Positions 51,070 through 58,863 of a stretch of DNA of 64,000 nt are shown piece after piece. The notes beneath the pieces were generated by a model. The model ran no database searches. It saw only the letters and a program-made list of their open reading frames with translations, and was not told the DNA's origin. Within the stretch, counting starts at the first letter, position 1; every line of letters begins with the position of its first letter. Origin of the DNA: Chlamydiales bacterium (GTDB taxonomy: Bacteria > Chlamydiota > Chlamydiia > Chlamydiales > JAAKFR01); assembly GCA_022601445.1 (NCBI GenBank), contig JAJACP010000001.1, forward strand, positions 282,671-346,670, in the 5' to 3' direction. The position numbers and the translations under genes are program-made.

Positions 51070-51097
51070 ATGGATACAACTTACATTATGTATCCAT
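51070..51097. promoter_or_regulatory. 9-bp inverted repeat overlapping a start codon
   Basis: ATGGATACA (51070-51078) and TGTATCCAT (51089-51097) are perfect inverted copies with a 10-base loop; the last two bases of the right arm are the A and T of the ATG at 51096. It could be an operator or an RNA hairpin hiding the start. Confidence 0.45.
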
Positions 51098-51773
51098 GAG
51101 CTTACTAACTTCTATCTCCAACGGTGGAGCAGCTGGTGCGGTGGCCGCTTTGCCCCAATCATCCGAAGAAAAAATCTCAGTTGACCGCATCACAAGTAAA
51201 GAACTCGAGCCCTTCAAACAAATTGCTCAACACTGGCACGTGGACGCTGAAAGCCGTGCAAAAAAACTAGAAGGTCGCTTGCGTGAGGAGCTGGAAGCGT
51301 GTAGTAGAATTTCGAAATTAGTTGGAAGATTTATTGACGCAAAACAAGCCCCCTCCAATCAAGGCTGCGAAAACTACTTGCAGGGCTACGAGATTGTAGC
51401 TGCGAGAGCAAATGGTGTCGTACAGGCGCTGGGAATTGTGTGTTGGGAACATCTAATTAAGTTAAGTAACTCTAAGCTAAATACGTGTTATATCTATCAT
51501 TTGGTCACGTCACCAAAAAATGTAGATCGAAGTGAGGGAAATGTAGAGCGCTTTGCTGGATCTGCAAGAGCCCTCGTCAGCAAGATACTGTACGACAGTC
51601 AGTACCCTGTTTATATCGAAGCCAATAAAGAGGCGGAAGGCTTTTATCAGAAGTTGGGTTTTCAGGTGATCAAAGTTGACCCATTTGAATTGGGTGCCAT
51701 TCCCATGCTTCTACCAAAACTAGCTTCTCCACGAGTTGAGGATGACACAGAGGCTACTAAGCAGCATGGCTGA
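51096..51773 (+). CDS. GNAT-like acetyltransferase-fold protein
   Basis: A 225-residue product whose C-terminal half looks like a GNAT fold: 'NTCYIYHLVTSPKNV' (beta-4 region), a helix 'AGSARALVSKILYDS' in the position of the acetyl-CoA loop and helix, and 'PVYIEANKEAEGFYQKLGFQ', a very typical GNAT end motif. The canonical Q/R-x-x-G-x-G/A loop is degenerate. The N-terminal third (Ala/Gly-rich, then a helix) has no match I know. The substrate is unknown. The ATG lacks a ribosome site. Its 3' end overlaps the convergent ATPase gene by 54 bases. Confidence 0.65.
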   Translation: MSLLTSISNGGAAGAVAALPQSSEEKISVDRITSKELEPFKQIAQHWHVDAESRAKKLEGRLREELEACSRISKLVGRFIDAKQAPSNQGCENYLQGYEIVAARANGVVQALGIVCWEHLIKLSNSKLNTCYIYHLVTSPKNVDRSEGNVERFAGSARALVSKILYDSQYPVYIEANKEAEGFYQKLGFQVIKVDPFELGAIPMLLPKLASPRVEDDTEATKQHG

Positions 51774-53978
51774 GACGGCAAAAAGCGGCGTCAAGTAGCC
51801 TAAAAGTGCCAAGCCAATTCCTACTCCGTTGTAAAAAAAAGCCCAGAAAAGATTCTGCTTGATGATGCGCCTTCCCTTATTGGCAAGGGTAACAAGCTCC
51901 GGAAGAACCGAAAGACGCGTTTTAGTGAGCAGAATATCTGAAACCTCAATGGAAAGATCGGTCGCTGAAACCACTGAAATCCCCACATCAGCCGCACTCA
52001 ACGCGGGCGCATCATTCACCCCATCGCCCACCATCACCACGGGACGTTGCATCTTTTCAATTTCTGCTCTTTTTTGGAGGGGGTCACACCCTCCCTTGCC
52101 CCAACGAAAGCCGCACTGCTTGGCAATAGCGGAAACGAGCTCCGGCGCATCTCCTGACAAGATCACACCGTCTACCTGTGGAATCTCCTCTCTCAACGGG
52201 TCGCCGAGTTGAACGGTGGCCAACAGGGTGTCTTCTTCTGCAAAATAAACAGTTGTGGTTTGGGTAACAGGCACGGAAATTCCCCTCTCTTTAAAAAAAG
52301 ATGCGGAACCAATTTGATAGCGTCTACCTGCATACTCTCCCTCCATCCCTCTCCCTACGTATTCCTGGGTATGATTGAGCGCAACGGAGCTAGATAGTGA
52401 TTCTCCGATTGCCATCACCACAGGATGTGTTGTGTAGTTTGAAAACCCTTTCAAAATCGCTTTATGAGTCGGCTCTAGCTGCTCAAGTCCACTGAGAACC
52501 TGAAATTTTCCTTCGGTTAAAGTGCCTGTCTTGTCAAAAACAAAAAGGGGATTTTGTGCCAAAAGAGCAAGTGCTCTCCGATTACGCACCAAAGCCCCTT
52601 TTTCTGCAAAACGGTAGAGAAGGCGCGCCTCTGCAAGTGGGGCCGCAATCCCAATCGCACATGGACAGGATATCAGTAGCACCGAAAGGGAGCGGAGAAA
52701 TCCGCCAAAGGGATAGGCAAAACAGGCTAGCAGAAGAACAAAGGGAACGAAATAGGGAATCAGACGGTCTACCAAGCGAACGCTCTTGTGTTTCTTCCCT
52801 AAGTCAGACTCGATCACTTTAAAAATACGGGTGAGAATGGAGGCTTTCATATCCGCTGAAACCTGAATGTGTAGCACGCCTTGTTTGAGAAGGCTTCCAC
52901 CCACTAGCTCAGTGCCAGGATGGACGCGCAGCGGAACCGATTCACCCGTCATCACAGAGGCGTCGACAAGCCCCTCTCCTTTGAGCACAATGCCATCTAA
53001 CACCACTTTTTCTCCTGTGCGCACAAGAAGCGTATCCCCGGTTTTGATCTCTTTAAGCGGCACGGAGGCATACTCTCCAGAAGGAAGCTGTTTCATCCCT
53101 TTTTTAGGCAAGGTGCGGGTGATGCGAAACAGGCTCTCTTTGGCCGAAAATTTAGCCCTCTTCTCTAAAAGCTTTCCCAAAAGAACAAAGGTAAGAAGCA
53201 TCCCCATCGAATCGTAATACAAATGAGGAGGATCGTGGGAAAAAAGTTGGTAGGTAGAGTAGCTAAAAGCAGCTCCTGCTCCCATCAAAACTAAGGTTTC
53301 CATGCCAAACTGCCCTGTCCGAAGGGAGAGAAGAAAACGGCGCCAAAGGGGCCATGCGCCGTAGGTGATAAGCGGAAGAGCCAAGGCAAAAGAGAGCCAT
53401 CCCGTTGCGCTTCCATATCCATCTGTCGTGTAGGTGGTATAGAGCGGAAGAGCAATCATCATGAGGTTAAGGGCGCAAAAGGCGCTAATGGCAAAGCGAA
53501 TCCAAGAGGAACGGGCCGGTTTGCGCTCGGCTGAAAGAAGAGGCTGAGGGAGATACCCTAAACGTCTGATAAAAACGAAGAGATCTTCCTTGGAAAATGA
53601 GCGTGGAGAAAATTCAATCAAGGCGCAATCGGTTGCGTAATCGACCACACACCGTTTGATTCCCGGCTGACGCCTTAAAATGAGGCGGATCGCCTCGGCA
53701 CAACTCGGACACCACATCTCTCCAATCTCCAGGTGAAGAGTGGAAATCTCCCCCTCGACCTCCTTGGCGGCCATCTCCTCATAAAGCTCAGGATTAGAGA
53801 GAATGCCACTATCGAGTGCGTGCTGAAAAAGAGGATGCGTATGGACATCTCCCTGAAACTTTTGGGTGCGCAAGATCTGAAATACAGTCAAGCAGCCTCG
53901 ACAACAGAAGCTGTTTTCGTCCTCTTCAATAGGATGGAGCGGACAGGTAAGAGAACAGAGAGCACATTTAGTCGACAT
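51720..53978 (-). CDS. P1B-type heavy-metal-transporting ATPase
   Basis: The 752-residue protein pumps a soft metal, probably copper, across the membrane. Order: N-terminal Cys cluster (CALCSLTCPLHP, FCCRGCLTVFQ) as in FixI/CcoI ATPases, one HMA domain with 'MWCPSCAEAI', eight membrane helices, the CPC ion motif in 'LLISCPCAIGIAAP', DKTGTL phosphorylation site, and 'MVGDGVNDAPALSAADVGIS'. The FixI-type N-terminus suggests copper supply to cbb3-type oxidase or general copper export. It starts 11 bases inside the end of the HD-GYP gene, so it is the second gene of that operon. Confidence 0.94.
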   Translation of the reverse strand: MSTKCALCSLTCPLHPIEEDENSFCCRGCLTVFQILRTQKFQGDVHTHPLFQHALDSGILSNPELYEEMAAKEVEGEISTLHLEIGEMWCPSCAEAIRLILRRQPGIKRCVVDYATDCALIEFSPRSFSKEDLFVFIRRLGYLPQPLLSAERKPARSSWIRFAISAFCALNLMMIALPLYTTYTTDGYGSATGWLSFALALPLITYGAWPLWRRFLLSLRTGQFGMETLVLMGAGAAFSYSTYQLFSHDPPHLYYDSMGMLLTFVLLGKLLEKRAKFSAKESLFRITRTLPKKGMKQLPSGEYASVPLKEIKTGDTLLVRTGEKVVLDGIVLKGEGLVDASVMTGESVPLRVHPGTELVGGSLLKQGVLHIQVSADMKASILTRIFKVIESDLGKKHKSVRLVDRLIPYFVPFVLLLACFAYPFGGFLRSLSVLLISCPCAIGIAAPLAEARLLYRFAEKGALVRNRRALALLAQNPLFVFDKTGTLTEGKFQVLSGLEQLEPTHKAILKGFSNYTTHPVVMAIGESLSSSVALNHTQEYVGRGMEGEYAGRRYQIGSASFFKERGISVPVTQTTTVYFAEEDTLLATVQLGDPLREEIPQVDGVILSGDAPELVSAIAKQCGFRWGKGGCDPLQKRAEIEKMQRPVVMVGDGVNDAPALSAADVGISVVSATDLSIEVSDILLTKTRLSVLPELVTLANKGRRIIKQNLFWAFFYNGVGIGLALLGYLTPLFAVSAMLLSSLCVILNSWRS

Positions 53979-55431
53979 CGAGCTGCTCGGGCATTAGATA
54001 CCGCTCAGCATACGGAAGGTAGATTTTTTTCTTCAGAAAAATCTCAACGAGATGAGGATCTAAATGTCCCTCATCTGCCATCTCTTGCATAATTTTAAGT
54101 ACTTTTGACAAGGGAGCCGGTTTTCGATAAGAGCGGTCGGGTGAACTGAGCGCCTCAAAAACATCGGCAACAGCTAAGATGCGCGCCTGAATCAACATCT
54201 CATCGCCTTTGAGTCCGCGCGGATACCCTTTGCCATCCATCCGCTCGTGATGTGAGGCCGCAATTTCGGGTACGGCTTGCAATTCAGTTGGAAAAGGGAG
54301 CCCAGATAGCATCCGATAGCTCATTACCACGTGTTGGCGCATGATTTCAATCTGTTTAGCAGTGAGATTCCCCTTCACAACCAGAAGATTTTCCAGTTCA
54401 TCCCGGGTCAACAGATCCAACGAAGCGAGCCTCGCAAGCTTCTCGGCTGTTTTGTCTGTGATCGGCTCTGCTCCCTCATTGCACCGCCGAATTAAGGCCA
54501 GTTCCTCTGCACGTGTTTTCTCCTTTGAAGCAAAAGCCTTCTCTAGCTCTTGGTAGACTTCAGGATAGTGCATCTGAATCCACTGATTTTTTTCTTCTTC
54601 AATACGTGCAGAAAAACGGGCTTCGATCAGGTGTATGCGATTAAAGAGCGCGTCTAATTTCGTCTTTTTTTCGACAATATAATCAGGTGTGGTGATCTTA
54701 CCACAGTCGTGCAAAAGAGCTGCAATGTGCAACTCATAGAGCTCTGCCTCTGTAAAGGGGTGCTCGAGAGCACGCGCGAGAAGCTCCGCGATAATAGGCA
54801 CCCGCTTGCCGTGATGACCAGTCGAAGGTGATTTGGCATCAATTGCGTCTGTCATCACGCGGATAAACGACTCAAAAAGTGTGCGTAAATTCAGAATCAG
54901 AAGCTGCTTATTAAGAGCCAGTCCTGCTTGGGAAGCGAGCGACTTTGCTAGCTGAACGGCAGGCTCCAAAAACTCCTCCTCAAGTGGGTTGATCAGCTGC
55001 AAAACAGCGATCACCTTCCCCTCATGATCTTGCATGGGAACAGTCAAGACCGCACGCGTACGGTATCCAGTCCGTTCGTCAAAATCCCGTGTTCCGGAAA
55101 AATCAAACCCCTCTTCTTGGTAGGCATCCTTCACTTGGACTGTCTTTTTATGATGCACCGCATAGGCAGCCATTAAGGTTTCATTGGGCTTTCCATCTTC
55201 TAAAAAAAGGGGGAGATCAGGAAAGGGAATAGGACTAAAAGAATCTGAGAGTACAATTTCAAAGCGGAGCCACTTCTTATCCACAACCGAATAGAGCGTG
55301 CCTCCATCGGCATGAGTCAAATCTTTTGCCTTCTGCAAAATCTGCTTGTGGAGCACGGGAATCGACTGCTCTTTTGAAAGTGCTACTCCTATTTCATTGA
55401 GCTGTTGTAAAATGGCGGCATCAAACTCCAT
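53968..55431 (-). CDS. GAF + HD-GYP domain phosphodiesterase
   Basis: HD-GYP proteins hydrolyse cyclic dinucleotides, usually c-di-GMP. The 487-residue product (from ATG 55431, with AGG five bases upstream; ATG 55497 would overlap the divergent gene) has an N-terminal GAF domain (about 15-170; 'AVLTVPMQDHEGKVIAVLQL') and an HD-GYP domain with 'ALLHDCGKITTPDYIVEKKT' and the family motif 'HHERMDGKGYPRGLKGDE'. A helical insert of about 75 residues separates the two halves of the HD-GYP domain. c-di-GMP signalling is not typical of Chlamydia, which uses c-di-AMP. It is followed by the metal ATPase gene. Confidence 0.9.
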   Translation of the reverse strand: MEFDAAILQQLNEIGVALSKEQSIPVLHKQILQKAKDLTHADGGTLYSVVDKKWLRFEIVLSDSFSPIPFPDLPLFLEDGKPNETLMAAYAVHHKKTVQVKDAYQEEGFDFSGTRDFDERTGYRTRAVLTVPMQDHEGKVIAVLQLINPLEEEFLEPAVQLAKSLASQAGLALNKQLLILNLRTLFESFIRVMTDAIDAKSPSTGHHGKRVPIIAELLARALEHPFTEAELYELHIAALLHDCGKITTPDYIVEKKTKLDALFNRIHLIEARFSARIEEEKNQWIQMHYPEVYQELEKAFASKEKTRAEELALIRRCNEGAEPITDKTAEKLARLASLDLLTRDELENLLVVKGNLTAKQIEIMRQHVVMSYRMLSGLPFPTELQAVPEIAASHHERMDGKGYPRGLKGDEMLIQARILAVADVFEALSSPDRSYRKPAPLSKVLKIMQEMADEGHLDPHLVEIFLKKKIYLPYAERYLMPEQLDVD

Positions 55432-55444
55432 AGTACCTATTTTA

Positions 55445-56332
55445 ATGTTTTTGCCGCCTAATCTCCAGCACTCGATTGATCTACTCACAAAAAACATTCA
55501 ACCACAAGATCTTATAGATTATTCACACGCCATCACAGACCACTATCAAGAGGGCAGATCTCTTTCAAGCCCAGACTCTCTTCTCACATACTTAACCGTT
55601 CGCTTTCCAGCCACCTATGCCTCTATTTTCACCGTTTTATCTCAGGTTCCCTTCCCTGTCTCTTCCTTACTCGACTTAGGAGCTGGTCCAGCAACAGCCT
55701 GGTTTGCAGCTACTCAGATCTGGGGAGAAATACACGCCACCTGTATTGAGCGGGAGCTAGATTTTATTCACTTAGGCAAACAGTTAGGCTGTGCGGCCTA
55801 CACGTTAGGCGATATCGAGAAGATTCCCTCTTACAGACCACACGATTTGGCTGTCTTTGGATACAGTTATGGAGAGCTTGCTCACTTTGACTTTGCGCCG
55901 GTATGGGCAGCTGTCCAAGGTGTTGTGATCATAGAGCCGGGCACACCGCGTGGGTTTCAAAATGTATTAAGCGCGCGCGATCAGCTGATTGCACTTGGCG
56001 GTCATGTAGCAGCGCCTTGTCCACATTCGCAACCCTGTCCACACCCTACTTGGTGCCATTTCTCTGTGCGCGTTAACCGCTCTGAGAGGCACCGGCATGC
56101 TAAGGAGGCATCGCTCCCTTATGAGGATGAGAAGTATAGTTATGTGATTGTGACCAAAGAGCCTTTAAACCCTGAGAAGCCGCGGCTAATCTCCACCCCT
56201 CAAAAGAGGTCGGGGCATGTCAACATGGAGCTTTGTACGGTAACAGGTATTGAGAAGCGGACGGTTTCTAAGAAGCAGAAGGAGCTCTACAGAGCGGCTC
56301 GCAAAGCCAAGTGGGGCGACACTTTAAACTAA
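55445..56332 (+). CDS. Rsm22-like SAM-dependent methyltransferase
   Basis: Rsm22 proteins are linked to methylation of small-subunit rRNA in mitochondria and bacteria. The 295-residue product has the SAM motif 'SSLLDLGAGPATAWFAA', 'YSYGELAH', 'IIEPGTPRGFQNVLSARDQL' and the four-cysteine/His metal-binding segment 'CPHSQPCPHPTWCHFSVRV', all Rsm22 marks. The start ATG 55445 is only 13 bases from the divergent HD-GYP start. An upstream frame extension to 55346 lies inside that gene and is rejected. Confidence 0.9.
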   Translation: MFLPPNLQHSIDLLTKNIQPQDLIDYSHAITDHYQEGRSLSSPDSLLTYLTVRFPATYASIFTVLSQVPFPVSSLLDLGAGPATAWFAATQIWGEIHATCIERELDFIHLGKQLGCAAYTLGDIEKIPSYRPHDLAVFGYSYGELAHFDFAPVWAAVQGVVIIEPGTPRGFQNVLSARDQLIALGGHVAAPCPHSQPCPHPTWCHFSVRVNRSERHRHAKEASLPYEDEKYSYVIVTKEPLNPEKPRLISTPQKRSGHVNMELCTVTGIEKRTVSKKQKELYRAARKAKWGDTLN

Positions 56333-56351
56333 AAATTTACTTAAATAAGCT

Positions 56352-56388
56352 TTTACGCTTTTATGTATTTACGCTTTTGTGCTATAAT
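56352..56388 (+). promoter_or_regulatory. Toxin-antitoxin promoter with two direct repeats
   Basis: TTTACGCTTTT occurs twice (56352-56362 and 56368-56378), 16 bases apart, directly before a perfect TATAAT (56383-56388). Such repeats in front of an antitoxin gene are likely binding sites for the antitoxin itself (autoregulation). Confidence 0.6.
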
Positions 56389-56409
56389 AAGGGAAAGAAG
56401 GAGGAGGAT

Positions 56410-56658
56410 ATGGCAACCCCTGACCATACGCGAATGTCTATAGACATCCCTGACGAAGAGCACCGTAAGCTAAAGGCGATTGCTGCTCTGAGGGGCGTCT
56501 CTATGAAAGCGATTATTCTTGAGTGTTTGAGCAGAGAGCTTTATAGCGACAACTCTCCTAACAAGTTGACAGAGAGAGCGTTTCAGGATTCTGACAAGGG
56601 CAAGAATATTCAAAAATATAAGGATCTTGACGATCTACGTTCTCAACTGGGAATCTAA
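56410..56658 (+). CDS. Antitoxin, ribbon-helix-helix type
   Basis: An 82-residue product from ATG 56410, which has an AAGGAGGAGGAT ribosome site. The N-terminus 'TRMSIDIPDEEHRKLKAIAA' is a ribbon-helix-helix DNA-binding strand and helix; the polar C-terminus would wrap the toxin. The gene pairs with a YafQ-like toxin and overlaps it by one base (AATG). Type II antitoxins of this kind repress their own promoter, matching the direct repeats upstream. Confidence 0.88.
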   Translation: MATPDHTRMSIDIPDEEHRKLKAIAALRGVSMKAIILECLSRELYSDNSPNKLTERAFQDSDKGKNIQKYKDLDDLRSQLGI

Positions 56659-56927
56659 TGCGCAAAATCTCGACAACCAAGCAGTTTGAAAAGGATGTCA
56701 CACGTGTAAAAAAACAACGCAGAGATATCAAAAAACTCGGCGACATCATAGAAAAACTTGCAAGGAGTGAGCGCTTACCAGCCCATAATCGCCATCACAA
56801 GCTCAAAGGCAATTATGTTGATCGATGGGAATGTCATATTGCCCCAGACTGGTTGCTGATCTACAAAAATTCCAAGAACGAAATTTGCCTTGAAAGAACG
56901 GGGTCTCACTCCGATCTCTTCAAATAA
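56658..56927 (+). CDS. YafQ-like mRNA interferase toxin (RelE/ParE superfamily)
   Basis: The 89-residue product has the YafQ layout: 'STTKQFEKDVTRVKKQRRDI' at the N-terminus, 'PAHNRHHKLKGNY' and 'WECHIAPDWLLIYK' in the core and the conserved end 'LERTGSHSDLF'. YafQ cuts mRNA on the ribosome using His and Asp residues; His in HHKLKG, His in ECHIAPDW and the late His in SHSDLF are all here, so the toxin looks intact. It is the second gene of the module. Confidence 0.92.
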   Translation: MRKISTTKQFEKDVTRVKKQRRDIKKLGDIIEKLARSERLPAHNRHHKLKGNYVDRWECHIAPDWLLIYKNSKNEICLERTGSHSDLFK

Positions 56928-57026
56928 CCATGAAAAATGGGAGAAAGATTCCCATTTTTCATGGGAAATCTTGTTTTTTATTCCCTTTTCCATGAAAATC
57001 GGGATCAAGACACCCTATTTTCATGG
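56928..57026. repeat. Two adjacent palindromes made of four CCATGAAAA half-sites
   Basis: Palindrome 1 is perfect: CCATGAAAAATGGGA (56928-56942), 7-base loop, TCCCATTTTTCATGG (56950-56964). Palindrome 2: CCATGAAAATCGGG (56990-57003), 9-base loop, CCCTATTTTCATGG (57013-57026), 13 of 14 pairs. Both are variants of one motif. They fill the whole gap between the toxin stop and the ATPase start; the last arm ends four bases before the ATPase ATG. Confidence 0.85.
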
Positions 57027-57030
57027 TTAA

Positions 57031-58179
57031 ATGGAACGACAAGCCTGGTTAAAGCGAGTAGATTCTGCCTTCAAAGTACATCCTGTTGTAGCCTTATTAG
57101 GGCCGCGCCAATGTGGAAAGACAACGCTTTCACAGCAATATACAAGGCAGCACTCCATTCCTCCGCAGAATCACTTTGATTTAGAAAATCCGAACGATTT
57201 GGCTCGCCTGCGCGATCCAGTGCTGACTTTATCTAAGTTATCGGGATTGATCATCATTGATGAGATTCAGAGAATTCCCGACCTCTTTCCTGCGCTGCGT
57301 GTTCTGGTTGACCGTAGAGAACTCAAACAACGCTATCTTATTTTAGGGAGCGCTTCCCGCGATTTGATCCGCCAATCTTCAGAAACTTTAGCTGGTCGAA
57401 TTGGATATCTTGAACTCACTCCCTTCTCTCTACAGGAAGCCCCTGCTCAAACAAAGCTCTGGCTTCGCGGAGGCTATCCTCGCTCTTACCTTGCTGACAA
57501 TGAATCTATTAGTGCAGACTGGAGAAAAGCTTTTATTCGCACTTACTTAGAGAGGGATATTCCTAGTCTAGGAATTGACATTCCTTCCGAAAATCTAAGA
57601 CGGTTTTGGATGATGTTAGCCCACTACCACGGTTCCATTTTTAATGCCTCAGAGCTAGGCCGTTCCTTGGGTTTTACCCACAAAACCATTCAGCGATATG
57701 CTGATATCCTTGCAGGGACTTTTATGATTCGGCAGCTCCGTCCCTGGTTTGAAAACTTGGGCAAAAGGCAAGTCAAGTCCTCTAAAATCTACTTAAGAGA
57801 TAGTGGGGTACTTCATACGCTCGCTGGAATCAACAATCAAGAAGAGCTCCTTGTACACCCCAAGCTCGGATCTTCTTGGGAAGGGTTTGCTTTAGAGGAG
57901 GTCATCCGCTTTCACCAGGCTGAATCAGAAGAGTGTTATTTTTGGGCCACACATCAGCAGGCGGAGTTAGATCTATTGATTTGCAAAAACGGAAAACGAT
58001 CAGGGTTTGAGTTTAAGTACTCAGGATCTCCCAAATTGACCCGCTCCATGCAAATTGCGCTACATGATTTAAAGCTAGATTCTCTTACGGTGATCTATCC
58101 GGGAAAAGTAGACTATCCGCTTAGTGAAGCAATCGACGTAATCGGACTTGAAAGCTATCTCTTTGAATCGGATTTGTAA
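57031..58179 (+). CDS. AAA (AAA_14) / DUF4143 ATPase
   Basis: The 382-residue product has a P-loop 'ALLGPRQCGKTTLSQQYTRQ', Walker B 'LIIIDEIQRIPDLFPALR', a sensor-like 'YLILGSASRDLIRQ', a winged-helix part 'ASELGRSLGFTHKTIQRYAD' and the C-terminal DUF4143 domain, nuclease-like, with 'ELDLLICKNGKRSGFEFKY' (E/D...E-x-K pattern of PD-(D/E)XK enzymes). The family is widespread as accessory genes in host-associated bacteria; its biological role is not established. No ribosome site precedes the ATG; the palindromes occupy that space. A long hairpin lies downstream. Confidence 0.9.
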   Translation: MERQAWLKRVDSAFKVHPVVALLGPRQCGKTTLSQQYTRQHSIPPQNHFDLENPNDLARLRDPVLTLSKLSGLIIIDEIQRIPDLFPALRVLVDRRELKQRYLILGSASRDLIRQSSETLAGRIGYLELTPFSLQEAPAQTKLWLRGGYPRSYLADNESISADWRKAFIRTYLERDIPSLGIDIPSENLRRFWMMLAHYHGSIFNASELGRSLGFTHKTIQRYADILAGTFMIRQLRPWFENLGKRQVKSSKIYLRDSGVLHTLAGINNQEELLVHPKLGSSWEGFALEEVIRFHQAESEECYFWATHQQAELDLLICKNGKRSGFEFKYSGSPKLTRSMQIALHDLKLDSLTVIYPGKVDYPLSEAIDVIGLESYLFESDL

Positions 58180-58218
58180 AGCCCAACAAACGTTATAGCC
58201 TAAAGAGTAAATAGAGAA

Positions 58219-58321
58219 CTTTTTGGGATTTTTGCTTCAGTTGCTTGATCTCGAGCGAAGGTAGTGTAAACGGATACACCGAGCGAGAGATCAGGCGAAT
58301 GAAGGAAAAAGACTCAAAAAG
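58219..58321. other. Long imperfect hairpin between convergent genes
   Basis: Arms pair from outside in: CTTTTTG (58219-58225) with CAAAAAG (58315-58321); TTTTT (58229-58233) with AAAAA (58306-58310); CTTCA (58235-58239) with TGAAG (58300-58304); GCTTGATCTC (58243-58252) with GAGATCAGGC (58287-58296, one G-U). The apical part can form GTGT/ACAC. It may be a two-way terminator for the ATPase gene and def, or a structured RNA; no T-run directly follows the stem. Confidence 0.6.
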
Positions 58322-58332
58322 ACCAGTAAGAG

Positions 58333-58863
58333 TTACTTCTTAAAATAGCACTGTTTGATGCGGCGTAGTTCGGGCTCTAATAGGGTGCGGCGTTTCCCCT
58401 TGATCCGATCGATAAACAGAACCCCGTTAAGATGGTCATTCTCATGCATGATGTTACGCGCTAGATACCCCTCACACACTTTTTTGAAAAAGGTGCCCTC
58501 AAGATCCTGCGCCTCCACCTCTACGGAGTGGGGGCGCACAACCGCTGTGTGCAGGTTGGGAATCGAAAGACACCCTTCGGTGCGCTCAACAAGCATATCG
58601 CTGGGATTGGAAAGAATGGGATTGATGTAAACCAGTGGCTCACAGAGATGAACTTCTCCACTCTCATCCTCGTAGTCAACATTGGAGACAAAAAGACGCA
58701 CCATGTGCCCCACTTGCGTCGCTGCCAGTCCAATCCCATTGACAGCAAGCATGGTCTCAATCATATCGTGGGCAAGCTGACGAATCTCATCGGTGATCTC
58801 TTCAATCGGCTCCGCTTTCTGGCGTAGAACAGGATCACCATAGTAGCGCAAAGGGAGCTTCAC
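58333..58863 (-). CDS. def: Peptide deformylase
   Basis: Def removes the formyl group from new proteins. The 176-residue enzyme has all three motifs: 'GIGLAATQVG' (GxGLAATQ), 'EGCLSIP' with the metal Cys, and 'HENDHLNG' (HExDH). It overlaps secG by four bases and is the last gene of tpiA-secG-def. Confidence 0.98.
   Translation of the reverse strand: MKLPLRYYGDPVLRQKAEPIEEITDEIRQLAHDMIETMLAVNGIGLAATQVGHMVRLFVSNVDYEDESGEVHLCEPLVYINPILSNPSDMLVERTEGCLSIPNLHTAVVRPHSVEVEAQDLEGTFFKKVCEGYLARNIMHENDHLNGVLFIDRIKGKRRTLLEPELRRIKQCYFKK

Noticed and set aside
58222..58321. Classical rho-independent terminator of def or the ATPase gene
   Set aside because: The paired region is about 100 bases with internal bulges and no T-run directly after the stem, so I list it as a long hairpin of unknown role instead.
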